Source of the DNA: Candidatus Altimarinota bacterium
Lineage (GTDB): Bacteria > Patescibacteriota > Gracilibacteria > UBA1369 > UM-FILTER-53-11
Direction: 5' to 3'
Assembly: GCA_018061065.1 (NCBI GenBank)
Contig: JAGOUV010000003.1
Coordinates: 37,448 to 101,447 of the forward strand
Length of the DNA: 64,000 nt
Positions 51,400 to 60,304 of the stretch are shown here, in pieces (the first letter of the stretch is position 1; every line of letters starts with the position of its first letter). Made by a program: the position numbers and the translations under genes. The notes under the pieces are model-generated. The model was not told where the DNA came from. It was given only the letters and a program-made list of their open reading frames with translations, and ran no database searches.

Positions 51400-53440
51400 C
51401 ATTCTCTTGATCATCTTTTTGTTCATAGGTAAGCTCCATTGGAAAATCATTATCTGGTATGTAGACATACGGATTAGTTTGATTTAATTCTCCATTTTCT
51501 TCACTATTCCAAACATCTTTCAGCGTACTGCGTGCGCTCGTAACTTTTAGCGATTTACGATAAAAGTTCGTTTCTAATCCATCATCAGTATCATCATATG
51601 CGACTTGACCATATTCTGATGATCCAACACTGATAAAAGCTCCTGCTTTTCGCTTTGCCAAAATATCGTATACCTTACGCACAAAGTTGTGATTATAACA
51701 TGAAGCAAAAATAACAATATCTTTCGAAACCACTTCAGCACCAAAACGTGCACTTCGCTTTAACCATGCATTAGCAAACTCTTCCGCAGTAATAAAAGCA
51801 TTATTTCTATTAACAGCTGCCAGCTCTAGAACATCAGGCCCACCATGTCCGTCAAACACAAAAGTAAGAGGCGGAGGTGTATCAGCAATGGTGCGTTCTG
51901 TTTCTCCCTCTGCTTTTATTAATGCCGCCCGAGAATTACCCTCCGATTGAGTATGATATATTTTCTGACTTCCATCCGATTCTTGTTGGCGTTCCAATTC
52001 AGCGATAAGGGCTTTTTTTCCGAATCGTCTTGTAAATCCCAAATTTTCCCGTTCGTTATGGGAAACGAATAAAATATTTCGCTTGTAGAAAAGCGGCATA
52101 TCTCCATATTTATTTTTCATTTCCTGGATACGTCGGCATTCTTCTACAACATTTTCTTTACTAGAAAGCTGGAGGCGTTGAAACAAGTTACGCGCAACAT
52201 AAACACTCAGTTTTAATGCATCACCAGGAGCCACGATATAATCTCTCGGAATCATTCGTGCAATATTCCTTAACTTCTCTGGGCTCAATGCTGGATCCTC
52301 CATGAGACTATCGATACTATAATCGGGATCGTCATTACCAGCTGTGACATGTGCTACGGTTCTCTTGGTTCTTTCATTTTCTTCTCTCCATGCTTGTGCC
52401 TGAGCAAGAATTGCCTCCGCTGCTTGGTCATCCTTTATTAAGGGAGACAGCCTTTTCATAACACCGGGTTGATACTTTACAAGCGATAGTAGAGATTCTT
52501 GAATTTGTACCAAAATATTTACATTACGCTCACTGCATTTAGCACGAAATTCTGAGGGCAAACTGTACCAACATTCAACATCCACGCCAGGCTGCAATCG
52601 GGAAAACGCCAGGCCAACAACCTCCCCTTTGAGTAGTAATTCGGGAAACAACTGATAGGATCGTATTACTTTTTCTGGGGAAATTTCAGCCATTCGGGAA
52701 AGTACCTTCACTTGAAGATCCTCGCTAACATTTTCTGCTATTGTTTTCCAATGGTTAAAAACTGCATCAATCTCGCCTTTGTTAATTGCCTTCGCAACAG
52801 CCGAAAATAAAATCCCCTGAGGATCCACTACAAAATCTTTGTATGTATTATAAGCTGCAATTAAAGTAATACCGCCATCATTGAGACCCTGTACAGCTTC
52901 AACTGCGCGAATATAAAGTGCGTTTGCATCACTTAGATGGGACCAAAGAGAACCATATGTAAGGAAATTAACTGGCTCAGAAGTCGCCAAACGTTCGCCT
53001 AACACATGCAATGCAGCAGCGACTTTAGGCTGTTGCACAAAGGTAGGATCGCGGTCAGCAAATTGCAATAAGTAGGGTAAAGCTAGAGAAGATTCTTGAT
53101 CACACAATCGCATGACAGCATTCCCCACTTCTTCTTCAAATTCCGGGATAGACTTTAATAATTCGTAGTCTTCAAGCAGAAGATCATATTCATCTGATGC
53201 AACCATCTCTCCTAAAAATCTACTCAAATCCGTCTTTGCCTGCATAGAAGGCAAGGCATCTTTACATGTTTGGTATTGGATTCTATCGAATGTTTGTAAT
53301 GGCCTTTCAGGCTCAGGGGATGGTGGCACGCTAAAAGTGTTAATTGCATTCTCAATCAACTCTCCTGGAGTGAGAATTATGCTAGCCACCTCATGCTGAT
53401 CTCCACTAGCTCTCTTGCTTTCAATATCTTCGCCTGACAT
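51386..53440 (-). CDS. Large protein with caspase-like (clan CD) C-terminal domain
   Basis: 684 aa, no signal peptide, so probably cytosolic. Residues about 70-480 are helical and may be ARM/HEAT-like. The C-terminal part carries the clan CD pattern: hydrophobic strand then His (LTFVFDGHGG, His about 530) and, about 50 residues later, hydrophobic strand then Cys (IVIFASCYNHN, Cys about 580). This matches the His-Cys dyad of metacaspase/CHAT/C25-type peptidases. Later segments (GAFISVGSSEYGQ) fit the same fold. A role in regulated proteolysis, for instance a stress response, is possible. Substrate and activation are unknown. It has its own extended -10 promoter and lies downstream of the cyclase gene. 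Confidence 0.75.
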   Translation of the reverse strand: MSGEDIESKRASGDQHEVASIILTPGELIENAINTFSVPPSPEPERPLQTFDRIQYQTCKDALPSMQAKTDLSRFLGEMVASDEYDLLLEDYELLKSIPEFEEEVGNAVMRLCDQESSLALPYLLQFADRDPTFVQQPKVAAALHVLGERLATSEPVNFLTYGSLWSHLSDANALYIRAVEAVQGLNDGGITLIAAYNTYKDFVVDPQGILFSAVAKAINKGEIDAVFNHWKTIAENVSEDLQVKVLSRMAEISPEKVIRSYQLFPELLLKGEVVGLAFSRLQPGVDVECWYSLPSEFRAKCSERNVNILVQIQESLLSLVKYQPGVMKRLSPLIKDDQAAEAILAQAQAWREENERTKRTVAHVTAGNDDPDYSIDSLMEDPALSPEKLRNIARMIPRDYIVAPGDALKLSVYVARNLFQRLQLSSKENVVEECRRIQEMKNKYGDMPLFYKRNILFVSHNERENLGFTRRFGKKALIAELERQQESDGSQKIYHTQSEGNSRAALIKAEGETERTIADTPPPLTFVFDGHGGPDVLELAAVNRNNAFITAEEFANAWLKRSARFGAEVVSKDIVIFASCYNHNFVRKVYDILAKRKAGAFISVGSSEYGQVAYDDTDDGLETNFYRKSLKVTSARSTLKDVWNSEENGELNQTNPYVYIPDNDFPMELTYEQKDDQENEKGA

Positions 53441-53464
53441 AGTTTTGTTTTATTTATTCGTTTA

Positions 53465-53473
53465 ATTATAGCA
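53465..53473 (-). promoter_or_regulatory. Extended -10 promoter of the caspase-like gene
   Basis: TGC-TATAAT on the minus strand, 24 nt before the ATG. The leader is A-rich and lacks a Shine-Dalgarno sequence. Confidence 0.6.
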
Positions 53474-53518
53474 TAAAATCGCTTATTTATGCCAGAATAA
53501 GCTCTCACACAGCACTGC

Positions 53519-55642
53519 TTATTTTTCATCCAACGTCACCACCGGACTCCAATCTCGCGGCGCAGGTTTTCTCAAATAGAAATCGCAACGATTGCGATAA
53601 ATCTGCGAAGGACCATCATCAGGAAACTGCGCCAAAATATCTTCGAAGTGCTGCTTAGCAACTAAGAAATTACGCTCAATATATTGGATGCGTCCGTTTT
53701 CAAAATGATCGAGCATCCCTTTTACATTAGCCGCCATCGCCTCAGCCACACCAACTACCTCAAAAATATCCGTCTCCATTTTCTTTCCTTTCACACGAAC
53801 TGAATCCAATTTTCTAAACAAGAATGAATGTTGCATCGAAGTAATTGTCTGGAACGTTCCTTTATCTATCATAACTTTTGTCCCATATTTGCGATTCAAA
53901 CTTTCCAATCTCGATCCCAAATTCACAATATCTCCGATCGCCGTGTAATCAAAACGCTTCTCGGAACCCACGTTTCCGATAACTGCTGGACCCGTAGAAA
54001 TACCAACACGGAAATCCAAATTAATTAACTCCTGCTTAAAAGGAAGCGTAGGAATTCGATCCCATTTTTCGTGTAGTAGTGTCAGTGCCGCGCGCATCTT
54101 AAGTGCTGCAGTAACCGCATTAATCGGATGGAGCTTATCCTCTAATGGAGCACCGAATAACGCCATAATCGCATCACCCTGATATTTATCGAGCGTGCCA
54201 TTGTGTTGGAAAATCACATCAGTCATCGCACTCAAATAATCATTCAACAGAGCGACCGTATCTTCTGGTGTTAATTTTTCTGAAAGTGTCGTAAAGCCAA
54301 CAATATCTGAAAACAATACTGAAATGATTTGGCGTTTTCCTCCCAACTTCAACATCTGTGGCTGCTCCACTAATTCATTTACAATTACAGGACTTACATA
54401 GTGTGCAAAAGCATTTTTGATCATGCGTTTTTCGCGCAGCTCCGTTTTATTGCGATACCATAACACCGCGAGCGCCGTCAGGATGAGTGCGCTTTGTGGA
54501 TAGACGACATTCATCACATACCCCTTTTGATAAGCCAAAAAAGCAAGTAATGGATACAAGAAAAATCCGACTCCAAAGACAATCGCAAAAAGTCGCAATG
54601 ACTGGGTCATAAACAGATATCCCATTCCACCACATATAATAAGGAATACGAACATCATTCCCCAGAACCCCTGTTCAGTGACTGTTCGGTTTTCAAGCAG
54701 TTGCTGAATACGCGTTGCATGAATTTCCACTCCGGGCATGGCCGTCTTAGAAGTGGGTGTATCAAAATTATCATTAATCACGGGAGCTGTGCCACCAATC
54801 AATACGATTTTCCCTTTAATTAAATTTTCATCAAATTTATTTGCCAATACATCTGAAAATGAAATCGTGTTATACGATCCGGGTCGAGCTACATAACGAA
54901 TCCGTTCAGGAGTCGTCGTTGCCTTCACGGCTAACGTCTTCCCTTTCGTCTCCATATAACGGAGAGCAATTTCATAAGAGAAACTTACCTCGTCTCCCAT
55001 CTTATTTATTAATCGTCGCATTACCCCGTCTCGATCACTAAGTGCATTGCCAAAACCTGCAGTCACTTTTTCACCGGAGAAAATCGGGACAATGACATCA
55101 AAATTGCCATTTGCTAAGCGTACCATCTGCTCAAATAAGACGACCGAACCATTCTCAGAGAGCGCCTTTTGAAAATCAGCATCATCCGGATGACTCAATG
55201 CATCGGAAACCTCATCTTTGGAAGGTATAAATCGTCCAAGAAGCTGTGCCCATGAAAATTGTGACGCACTTCCCCCCTCTTGTATATATTTCTCATAACC
55301 AGCAAAAAGCTGATCCAAGCGCAATTTGCTAATACCTGTTGATCCCTCACGGAAATCCAAATCAAAACCTACAACTGCCGGCTTTGCCGGTGCAATCGTA
55401 CGCAATAATTGAGCATAATAGCTGCGTGGCCAATCCTTAAAACGCCCTAATCCCGTACTCGCATCAAGGCTCCGATCATCAATTGCAATGATGGTTATTT
55501 CAGGACTAACAGGTTTGCTCGTGAAAAAAAGATCCGTGATCTTATTATTTATTGTTTCAAGTGGATCTGAGACAACGGAACTATACAGTGCAATGCCCGC
55601 ACAAAAGACAAACAGCGCAAGAAGCAAGCCAAATCGTTTCAC
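53519..55642 (-). CDS. CHASE2-domain class III adenylate cyclase
   Basis: 707 aa. One N-terminal helix, an extracytoplasmic CHASE2 sensor (about 30-315, with IIAIDDRSLDAST, FDLDF and GKIVLIGGTAP), three membrane helices (about 325-395), then a cytosolic cyclase domain (about 435-620). Catalytic residues are in place: D446 in FSDIVGFT and D490 in KYQGDAIMALFG for metal binding, K486, the TAIGDIVN segment (567-574) with N574 and R578 for the transition state. The C-terminal 80 residues are a TPR-like tail. It should make cAMP in response to an outside signal; GMP cyclase specificity cannot be excluded but the residues favour ATP. The start is GTG, 7 nt after a TATAAT. No Crp-type regulator is in the window. 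Confidence 0.93.
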   Translation of the reverse strand: MKRFGLLLALFVFCAGIALYSSVVSDPLETINNKITDLFFTSKPVSPEITIIAIDDRSLDASTGLGRFKDWPRSYYAQLLRTIAPAKPAVVGFDLDFREGSTGISKLRLDQLFAGYEKYIQEGGSASQFSWAQLLGRFIPSKDEVSDALSHPDDADFQKALSENGSVVLFEQMVRLANGNFDVIVPIFSGEKVTAGFGNALSDRDGVMRRLINKMGDEVSFSYEIALRYMETKGKTLAVKATTTPERIRYVARPGSYNTISFSDVLANKFDENLIKGKIVLIGGTAPVINDNFDTPTSKTAMPGVEIHATRIQQLLENRTVTEQGFWGMMFVFLIICGGMGYLFMTQSLRLFAIVFGVGFFLYPLLAFLAYQKGYVMNVVYPQSALILTALAVLWYRNKTELREKRMIKNAFAHYVSPVIVNELVEQPQMLKLGGKRQIISVLFSDIVGFTTLSEKLTPEDTVALLNDYLSAMTDVIFQHNGTLDKYQGDAIMALFGAPLEDKLHPINAVTAALKMRAALTLLHEKWDRIPTLPFKQELINLDFRVGISTGPAVIGNVGSEKRFDYTAIGDIVNLGSRLESLNRKYGTKVMIDKGTFQTITSMQHSFLFRKLDSVRVKGKKMETDIFEVVGVAEAMAANVKGMLDHFENGRIQYIERNFLVAKQHFEDILAQFPDDGPSQIYRNRCDFYLRKPAPRDWSPVVTLDEK

Positions 55643-55649
55643 GGCGGCA

Positions 55650-55655
55650 ATTATA
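55650..55655 (-). promoter_or_regulatory. -10 box of the cyclase gene
   Basis: TATAAT on the minus strand ends 7 nt before the GTG start at 55642, giving a leaderless transcript. Confidence 0.55.
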
Positions 55656-55761
55656 ACGAAAAGGGCTCTACAAACAAACTATTATCCGCATGATCTTGAG
55701 AAAAATTCACAATATGGTATAATATAGATGGTATATACTTCAATAAATTCGAAAAATTTGA

Positions 55762-55767
55762 TATACT
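55762..55767 (+). promoter_or_regulatory. -10 box of the 916-aa surface protein gene
   Basis: TATACT, 35 nt before the ATG at 55803, with an A-rich leader (AAATAAAAAAACAAAAAT) and no Shine-Dalgarno sequence. The 160-bp gap also contains a GTATAAT near 55712, which could be another start. Confidence 0.4.
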
Positions 55768-55802
55768 AATTGGAACTAAATTAGAAATAAAAAAACAAAA
55801 AT

Positions 55803-58553
55803 ATGATTTGCCGTCTTATCAAAAAACTTTCCATTGATTTCACCAGTGCGTTATTCGTATTGCTGATAAGCGGTTTTATCAATCTTCAACCATTGCAAAT
55901 ACACCAATTTGCACAAGCACAGGAACCAAATATTTGCTCTCCGGTGACACTTACCGGAAATAAAACGGCAACGGATCCTATTTTAAGTCCGGCAGGACAA
56001 GGTCGCGCAGCAGGCATAAGTGACGCAGGTCAGCTTCATACAAATTTTGGTGCGAACAATGCAAATGCACAATATAAAGCATGTCTCGAAAGTCAGCCAC
56101 GTGCACGCGCAGGTAGTCCTATTGCGTTACAGCTTGGTGGTTGGATGTGGGATACGAATTTTGGTTATGTAAGTTTAGGCTGTGATAATCGTAGAAATAA
56201 TAATAATGCCGCTCCGGATTGTGGTGCGCAAAACTACGGCGCATATGCACTTATTCCCGCAGATGTGGACGCACCAACAAAAATTCGTGGATATATTTAC
56301 AGTGAAAATATCGGATGGATCAGTATGGGCTGTGACAACGGTGTAAACGCCGGCGCACCCTGCCCCGCAAATTATTTAGGAAACTACGGAGTGAGTGTTG
56401 CTGGTGCTAATAGTGCCGATGCAAGCTGTCCCGGACTTCAATCCGGTGATGTTTTTGGATTCGCGTGGTCACCTGCAGTAGGCTGGATAAACACATGTGG
56501 TATTCACGCCGCATTCCCTTTACTCGCACCAGAAGCTGCTCCCCCTGTAAATGATGCAGTTGCTGACGAACTCAATGTTACGGTTCGCTATAGCGACTCA
56601 GTAAATAATGTCGCAACACCAAATCAGTTGAGAACTCCCGCACAGCCAAGTGCAAATTCAATTTATGCGAATGGAAATGACTATCATGAAATTATTATTG
56701 CGGTGAGAGATCAGAATGGCATACTTATCGGTGGGCCTGGAGATGCACTTTATAATGTCGTTATCCCTTCATTGCGTCCTTCTATTTCTTTTGACGCGAC
56801 AACCAACACGGTGATCGCCAACCAAATTGCTGGACCTTGTGTGGGATGTGATCCACAAATCGACGCACCTACTCCTGTTAGTTTTGAGGATTTTGTGTGG
56901 ACACCGGGACGTGGATACGTGAGCAAGGTTCGTTCAATCGCACCTACTAATGCACAAAATGTAGCGTCATTTAATGGAATCGATGTTGAGGTGCGGAAGC
57001 GCGCTGACAATCAACTTGTACCGCTTGCTGTAGCAGATGCAGTACAAGGTCAGTCATTTAGCTTCTTGCCACCGGTTGAGGTCACTGCTGTACGCTCAAG
57101 TGCAGTCCAGGGTGAACAAGACAGCCTTCGCGCAGTGGTAAATCACTCAGAGGATGTAAAGGTGACAGCCGCACAACACACGGCGGTAAACATGCCCGCA
57201 GCAAATCAAATAAACATTATTACGCAAGGATATAGCTGTTCGGATAATTTTGAAATTCTCTTTGATGATAATGGCAATGGAACTATTACATTGGAAGATG
57301 GCGTGACTCCAGAAGACTTTGCAGTAATAGATCCACGTTATCCAGAAAAAGTAGGTCTATGCAGAAATGAACAACACTATTTAGACTTTGCTACTCAGCC
57401 CCTCTCGAGCTTTGTAGATGCAAACTCAGCACATGTCTTTGTATACGCAAAAACAGTCCAGAACGCAGACGCTGGCCAACTTGAAACCAATGCAGTCGCA
57501 CTTCAGTCAATTGTCGAGTATTCACTAAATGGCTTTACCGTACGCTATTACTCTAAGGCGGTGACGGATAGTTCACTTATCAATCAATCAACAACGGTAC
57601 AGGGAAATGTACAAATAGATATCCTAGATACAACCGGTTCACCTAATGGCGATCGCATAAGTCAGTCAATTGGTGAGCGTGCACAGTCTAAGCGTGAGGC
57701 GTACTACCGTGTTATCACAGAGACACTTCGTGATGCTGCACCACGTCCTCTTGCCGCTGGTTTTGCGACAATCAACAATGCAACGCTAAATAACGGACAA
57801 ACATCGAGCGTCTATTACTATAAAGTTCCTGCTGCACCTGGTGGCCGCGATGAGCCGTGTGGCGTAATTTTAAATGATGTCGGCGATATTACATTTGCCG
57901 GACAGAAGACGATCGTTGTACAAGGCTGTAACGTTTACATTAACAAAAATATTACTGCTCCTCAGGGTAGACTTGGCATTATCGCCCTTGAAGATGAAGG
58001 AGTAAATGGTGAGAACCGCGGAGGAAATGTGTATATCTATCAAGACGTTACTGACGTAGAGGCGCACTTTGTACTCGACGGTAGCATCTTCTCTTATACT
58101 GCAGGCCCTGCAAATCTTGATATGGTGAGCGGATTACCTAATTACCCAAATGATTATCAGCGTCAGCTGCGCAATCAGTTAGCTATCGTGGGAAGTATCA
58201 TCAGCAATAATACCTATGGCGGCTGTACACAAGCTCAGCCATTGAATGGGGATGGTTCTATCGCGCGTACGGCTGAGGAAAAAAAGAACAGCTGTAAGTA
58301 TGATTTCAACTACATGCGTTTCGGTTATGCACACCAAGTAGCGATAAATAATCGCGAACGTCACATGTGTTGGGACAATGATGTAGCAACTTCAAAGCGC
58401 TTCTACCCCGCAAATCAGGTGCCTGGATTGCCAAATGACAATACAGCCGTCTGTCGTGCAAATAACGCAGATGCAAACGGTGGGAAGAGCATTACTACTA
58501 TCATCTATCGCGAGCCAAGCAAGCTGTTGCCGCTGTTTAATGGGGTGCGGTAG
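55803..58553 (+). CDS. Secreted surface protein with GW(I/A)xW repeats
   Basis: 916 aa. A signal sequence (about 10-38, ending FAQAQ) is followed by repeated tryptophan motifs: GGWMWDTNFGYVSLGC, GYIYSENIGWISMGC, GFAWSPAVGWINTCG. Such 'W..N.GWIS' repeats are common in secreted proteins of CPR bacteria, but their function is unknown. The middle (about 250-600) is beta-rich and Ala/Asn-rich; the C-terminal part (about 690-800) has a beta-helix-like block with 'VVQGCNVYINKNITAPQGRLGIIA'. Cysteines are paired within motifs. No anchor is seen. It lies divergent from the cyclase gene and upstream of the YkgJ-type gene. Confidence 0.8.
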   Translation: MICRLIKKLSIDFTSALFVLLISGFINLQPLQIHQFAQAQEPNICSPVTLTGNKTATDPILSPAGQGRAAGISDAGQLHTNFGANNANAQYKACLESQPRARAGSPIALQLGGWMWDTNFGYVSLGCDNRRNNNNAAPDCGAQNYGAYALIPADVDAPTKIRGYIYSENIGWISMGCDNGVNAGAPCPANYLGNYGVSVAGANSADASCPGLQSGDVFGFAWSPAVGWINTCGIHAAFPLLAPEAAPPVNDAVADELNVTVRYSDSVNNVATPNQLRTPAQPSANSIYANGNDYHEIIIAVRDQNGILIGGPGDALYNVVIPSLRPSISFDATTNTVIANQIAGPCVGCDPQIDAPTPVSFEDFVWTPGRGYVSKVRSIAPTNAQNVASFNGIDVEVRKRADNQLVPLAVADAVQGQSFSFLPPVEVTAVRSSAVQGEQDSLRAVVNHSEDVKVTAAQHTAVNMPAANQINIITQGYSCSDNFEILFDDNGNGTITLEDGVTPEDFAVIDPRYPEKVGLCRNEQHYLDFATQPLSSFVDANSAHVFVYAKTVQNADAGQLETNAVALQSIVEYSLNGFTVRYYSKAVTDSSLINQSTTVQGNVQIDILDTTGSPNGDRISQSIGERAQSKREAYYRVITETLRDAAPRPLAAGFATINNATLNNGQTSSVYYYKVPAAPGGRDEPCGVILNDVGDITFAGQKTIVVQGCNVYINKNITAPQGRLGIIALEDEGVNGENRGGNVYIYQDVTDVEAHFVLDGSIFSYTAGPANLDMVSGLPNYPNDYQRQLRNQLAIVGSIISNNTYGGCTQAQPLNGDGSIARTAEEKKNSCKYDFNYMRFGYAHQVAINNRERHMCWDNDVATSKRFYPANQVPGLPNDNTAVCRANNADANGGKSITTIIYREPSKLLPLFNGVR

Positions 58554-58557
58554 TGGA

Positions 58558-58585
58558 TTGACAAACATACCAGAGTCCGTATAAG
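58558..58585 (+). promoter_or_regulatory. Promoter of the YkgJ-type gene
   Basis: TTGACA (58558-58563), a 16-nt spacer and TATAAG (58580-58585), 14 nt before the ATG at 58600. Confidence 0.6.
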
Positions 58586-58599
58586 ATTGGCGTCTTTCA

Positions 58600-59286
58600 A
58601 TGGGAAACACAGATAGACGCACCTTTACGGCTGAAGAAATACTGAAATGCCCTGAGAATGAGACGTGTTGTCAGTGTGGCCTTTGTTGTTTCGGTTTTCA
58701 GTTACAAGTTCCCGAGAGAAGACCGGATTCCGTGAGAGACGCGGTGCGAACACAGGTAAAAAATGCGGGAGAAATGTGCCCACACGCAAATGACACACCG
58801 GACGGAAGAGTTGCATGCAGCCTTCAGGACATGAAAGAGCACCATACCCTTCGCGTATGTGCCCAGTTTAATGGCGGAGATCCCGATGAAATGTTTGATG
58901 AGAGAGGATATAATCCTCGCCGCACGGGATATTTTGAGGCGATACAATCTTCATTTCACGCGATGCTTGAATACCCCGATGATGAAGGAACTATCTCTAT
59001 GTTTCTCGATTTTTGCCAAAGAGGGGTCATTCAGATGCCGATATTATTACAATACGTCAGAAATCACTCGAGCATGGAAAAAATTACACGCTTTCTTAAA
59101 GTCATGCTTCTAAAACCCGTATTACTTACGGAAATATTGGATAAAATTGAAGATCTTCCATCGTGGCTCAAACTCCCCTGTTCGCCGACTTCCGATACGC
59201 TCCGCTGGCAGACGCTAGATTTAGACTGCGCCAGCAATCCAAATCATGCGATCTTTTTTTCCAGATATATTGAAAATAGTAAGTAA
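58600..59286 (+). CDS. YkgJ-type cysteine cluster protein
   Basis: 228 aa, cytosolic. The N-terminal half has the YkgJ-like pattern of metal-binding cysteines: CPENETCCQCGLCCFGF, then CPHANDT, CSLQDM and VCAQF. These clusters are predicted to bind iron-sulfur or zinc. The C-terminal half (about 120-228) is helical and unrecognised, making the protein longer than typical YkgJ members. It has its own promoter and converges on ilvC with an 11-bp gap. The activity of the family is not established. Confidence 0.75.
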   Translation: MGNTDRRTFTAEEILKCPENETCCQCGLCCFGFQLQVPERRPDSVRDAVRTQVKNAGEMCPHANDTPDGRVACSLQDMKEHHTLRVCAQFNGGDPDEMFDERGYNPRRTGYFEAIQSSFHAMLEYPDDEGTISMFLDFCQRGVIQMPILLQYVRNHSSMEKITRFLKVMLLKPVLLTEILDKIEDLPSWLKLPCSPTSDTLRWQTLDLDCASNPNHAIFFSRYIENSK

Positions 59287-59297
59287 ACAGGCTCCTT

Positions 59298-60284
59298 CTA
59301 TTTTTCGAACAGTTTGCGAATTTTTGCACCGACGATTTCGATAGGATGCTCAGACTCATCTTGGCGCATTTTCAGTAAACCTTTCATATGATTTTGTTCA
59401 GACTCGGCCATCCATTCTTTTGCAAACGTGCCATCCTCAACTTCCTGTAAAATCTTTTTCATCTCGGCTTTCACCGCAGGTGTGATCAAGCGTTTTCCGC
59501 GGGTGTGACCGCCATATTCAGCCGTATTAGAAACCACTTCCCACATGCGCGCCATGCCGCCCTCATACATCAAATCCACAATTAATTTCATCTCATGCAT
59601 ACATTCAAAGTATGCCAACTCCGGTGGATAACCCGCCTCCGTGAGCGTCTCAAATCCGGCTTTAATAAGCTCGGTTACGCCGCCACAAAGCACCGCCTGT
59701 TCACCAAATAAATCTTCGTGCGTTTCTTGTTCAAAGGTACATTCGATAACTCCCGCTTTCGTAAAAAACATCGCTTTTGCCATTGCTAAAGCAACTTCAA
59801 GCGCATTTTTTTCTGCAGTATCTGTGCGTACTGCAACAAGAGCAGGCACACCAAACCCCTGCTTATATACTTTGTACTCTTCAGTACCCGGACATTTAGG
59901 AGCTACCATAATAACGCCCACGCCCTCTGGGGGAACAATACGATTAAAAACAATATTAAAGCCGTGTGAAAAACTGAGAATTTTTCCTGGTTTCAAATGT
60001 TGCTGAATGTCACTTTCATAAACCGCTTTCTGTGTCTCATCAGGAATCAAAATATGCACAATGTCTGCCTGAGCTGCAGCATTGCTGATACTCATAACCG
60101 TGAGCCCATCTTCTGTAGCCAGATCCCATGACTTCCCCCCCTCACGCACACCCACAATCACCGAAATTCCTGACTCATGAAGCATCCGTGCCTGCGCGCG
60201 GCCCTGTGCTCCATAGCCAATAACGGCGATTTTTTTGTCTTTCAAGAATTCTAAATGTGCGTCTTGATCGTGATAGATTTTCAT
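59298..60284 (-). CDS. ilvC: Ketol-acid reductoisomerase IlvC (class I)
   Basis: 328 aa, the usual class I length. It isomerises and reduces acetolactate or acetohydroxybutyrate in valine, leucine and isoleucine synthesis, with NAD(P)H and Mg2+. The Rossmann loop AVIGYGAQGRAQA, the metal site 'EQETHEDLFGEQAVLCGG' and the second acidic site 'CMHEMKLIVDLMYEGGM' are present. The cofactor loop reads VREGGKSWDLA, without the usual paired serines, so cofactor preference is open. It is the last gene of the threonine operon, 20 bp after thrC. No ilvBN, ilvD or ilvA is in the window. Confidence 0.95.
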   Translation of the reverse strand: MKIYHDQDAHLEFLKDKKIAVIGYGAQGRAQARMLHESGISVIVGVREGGKSWDLATEDGLTVMSISNAAAQADIVHILIPDETQKAVYESDIQQHLKPGKILSFSHGFNIVFNRIVPPEGVGVIMVAPKCPGTEEYKVYKQGFGVPALVAVRTDTAEKNALEVALAMAKAMFFTKAGVIECTFEQETHEDLFGEQAVLCGGVTELIKAGFETLTEAGYPPELAYFECMHEMKLIVDLMYEGGMARMWEVVSNTAEYGGHTRGKRLITPAVKAEMKKILQEVEDGTFAKEWMAESEQNHMKGLLKMRQDESEHPIEIVGAKIRKLFEK

Positions 60285-60304
60285 AGAGTAATGGTAGTTA
60301 GTGA

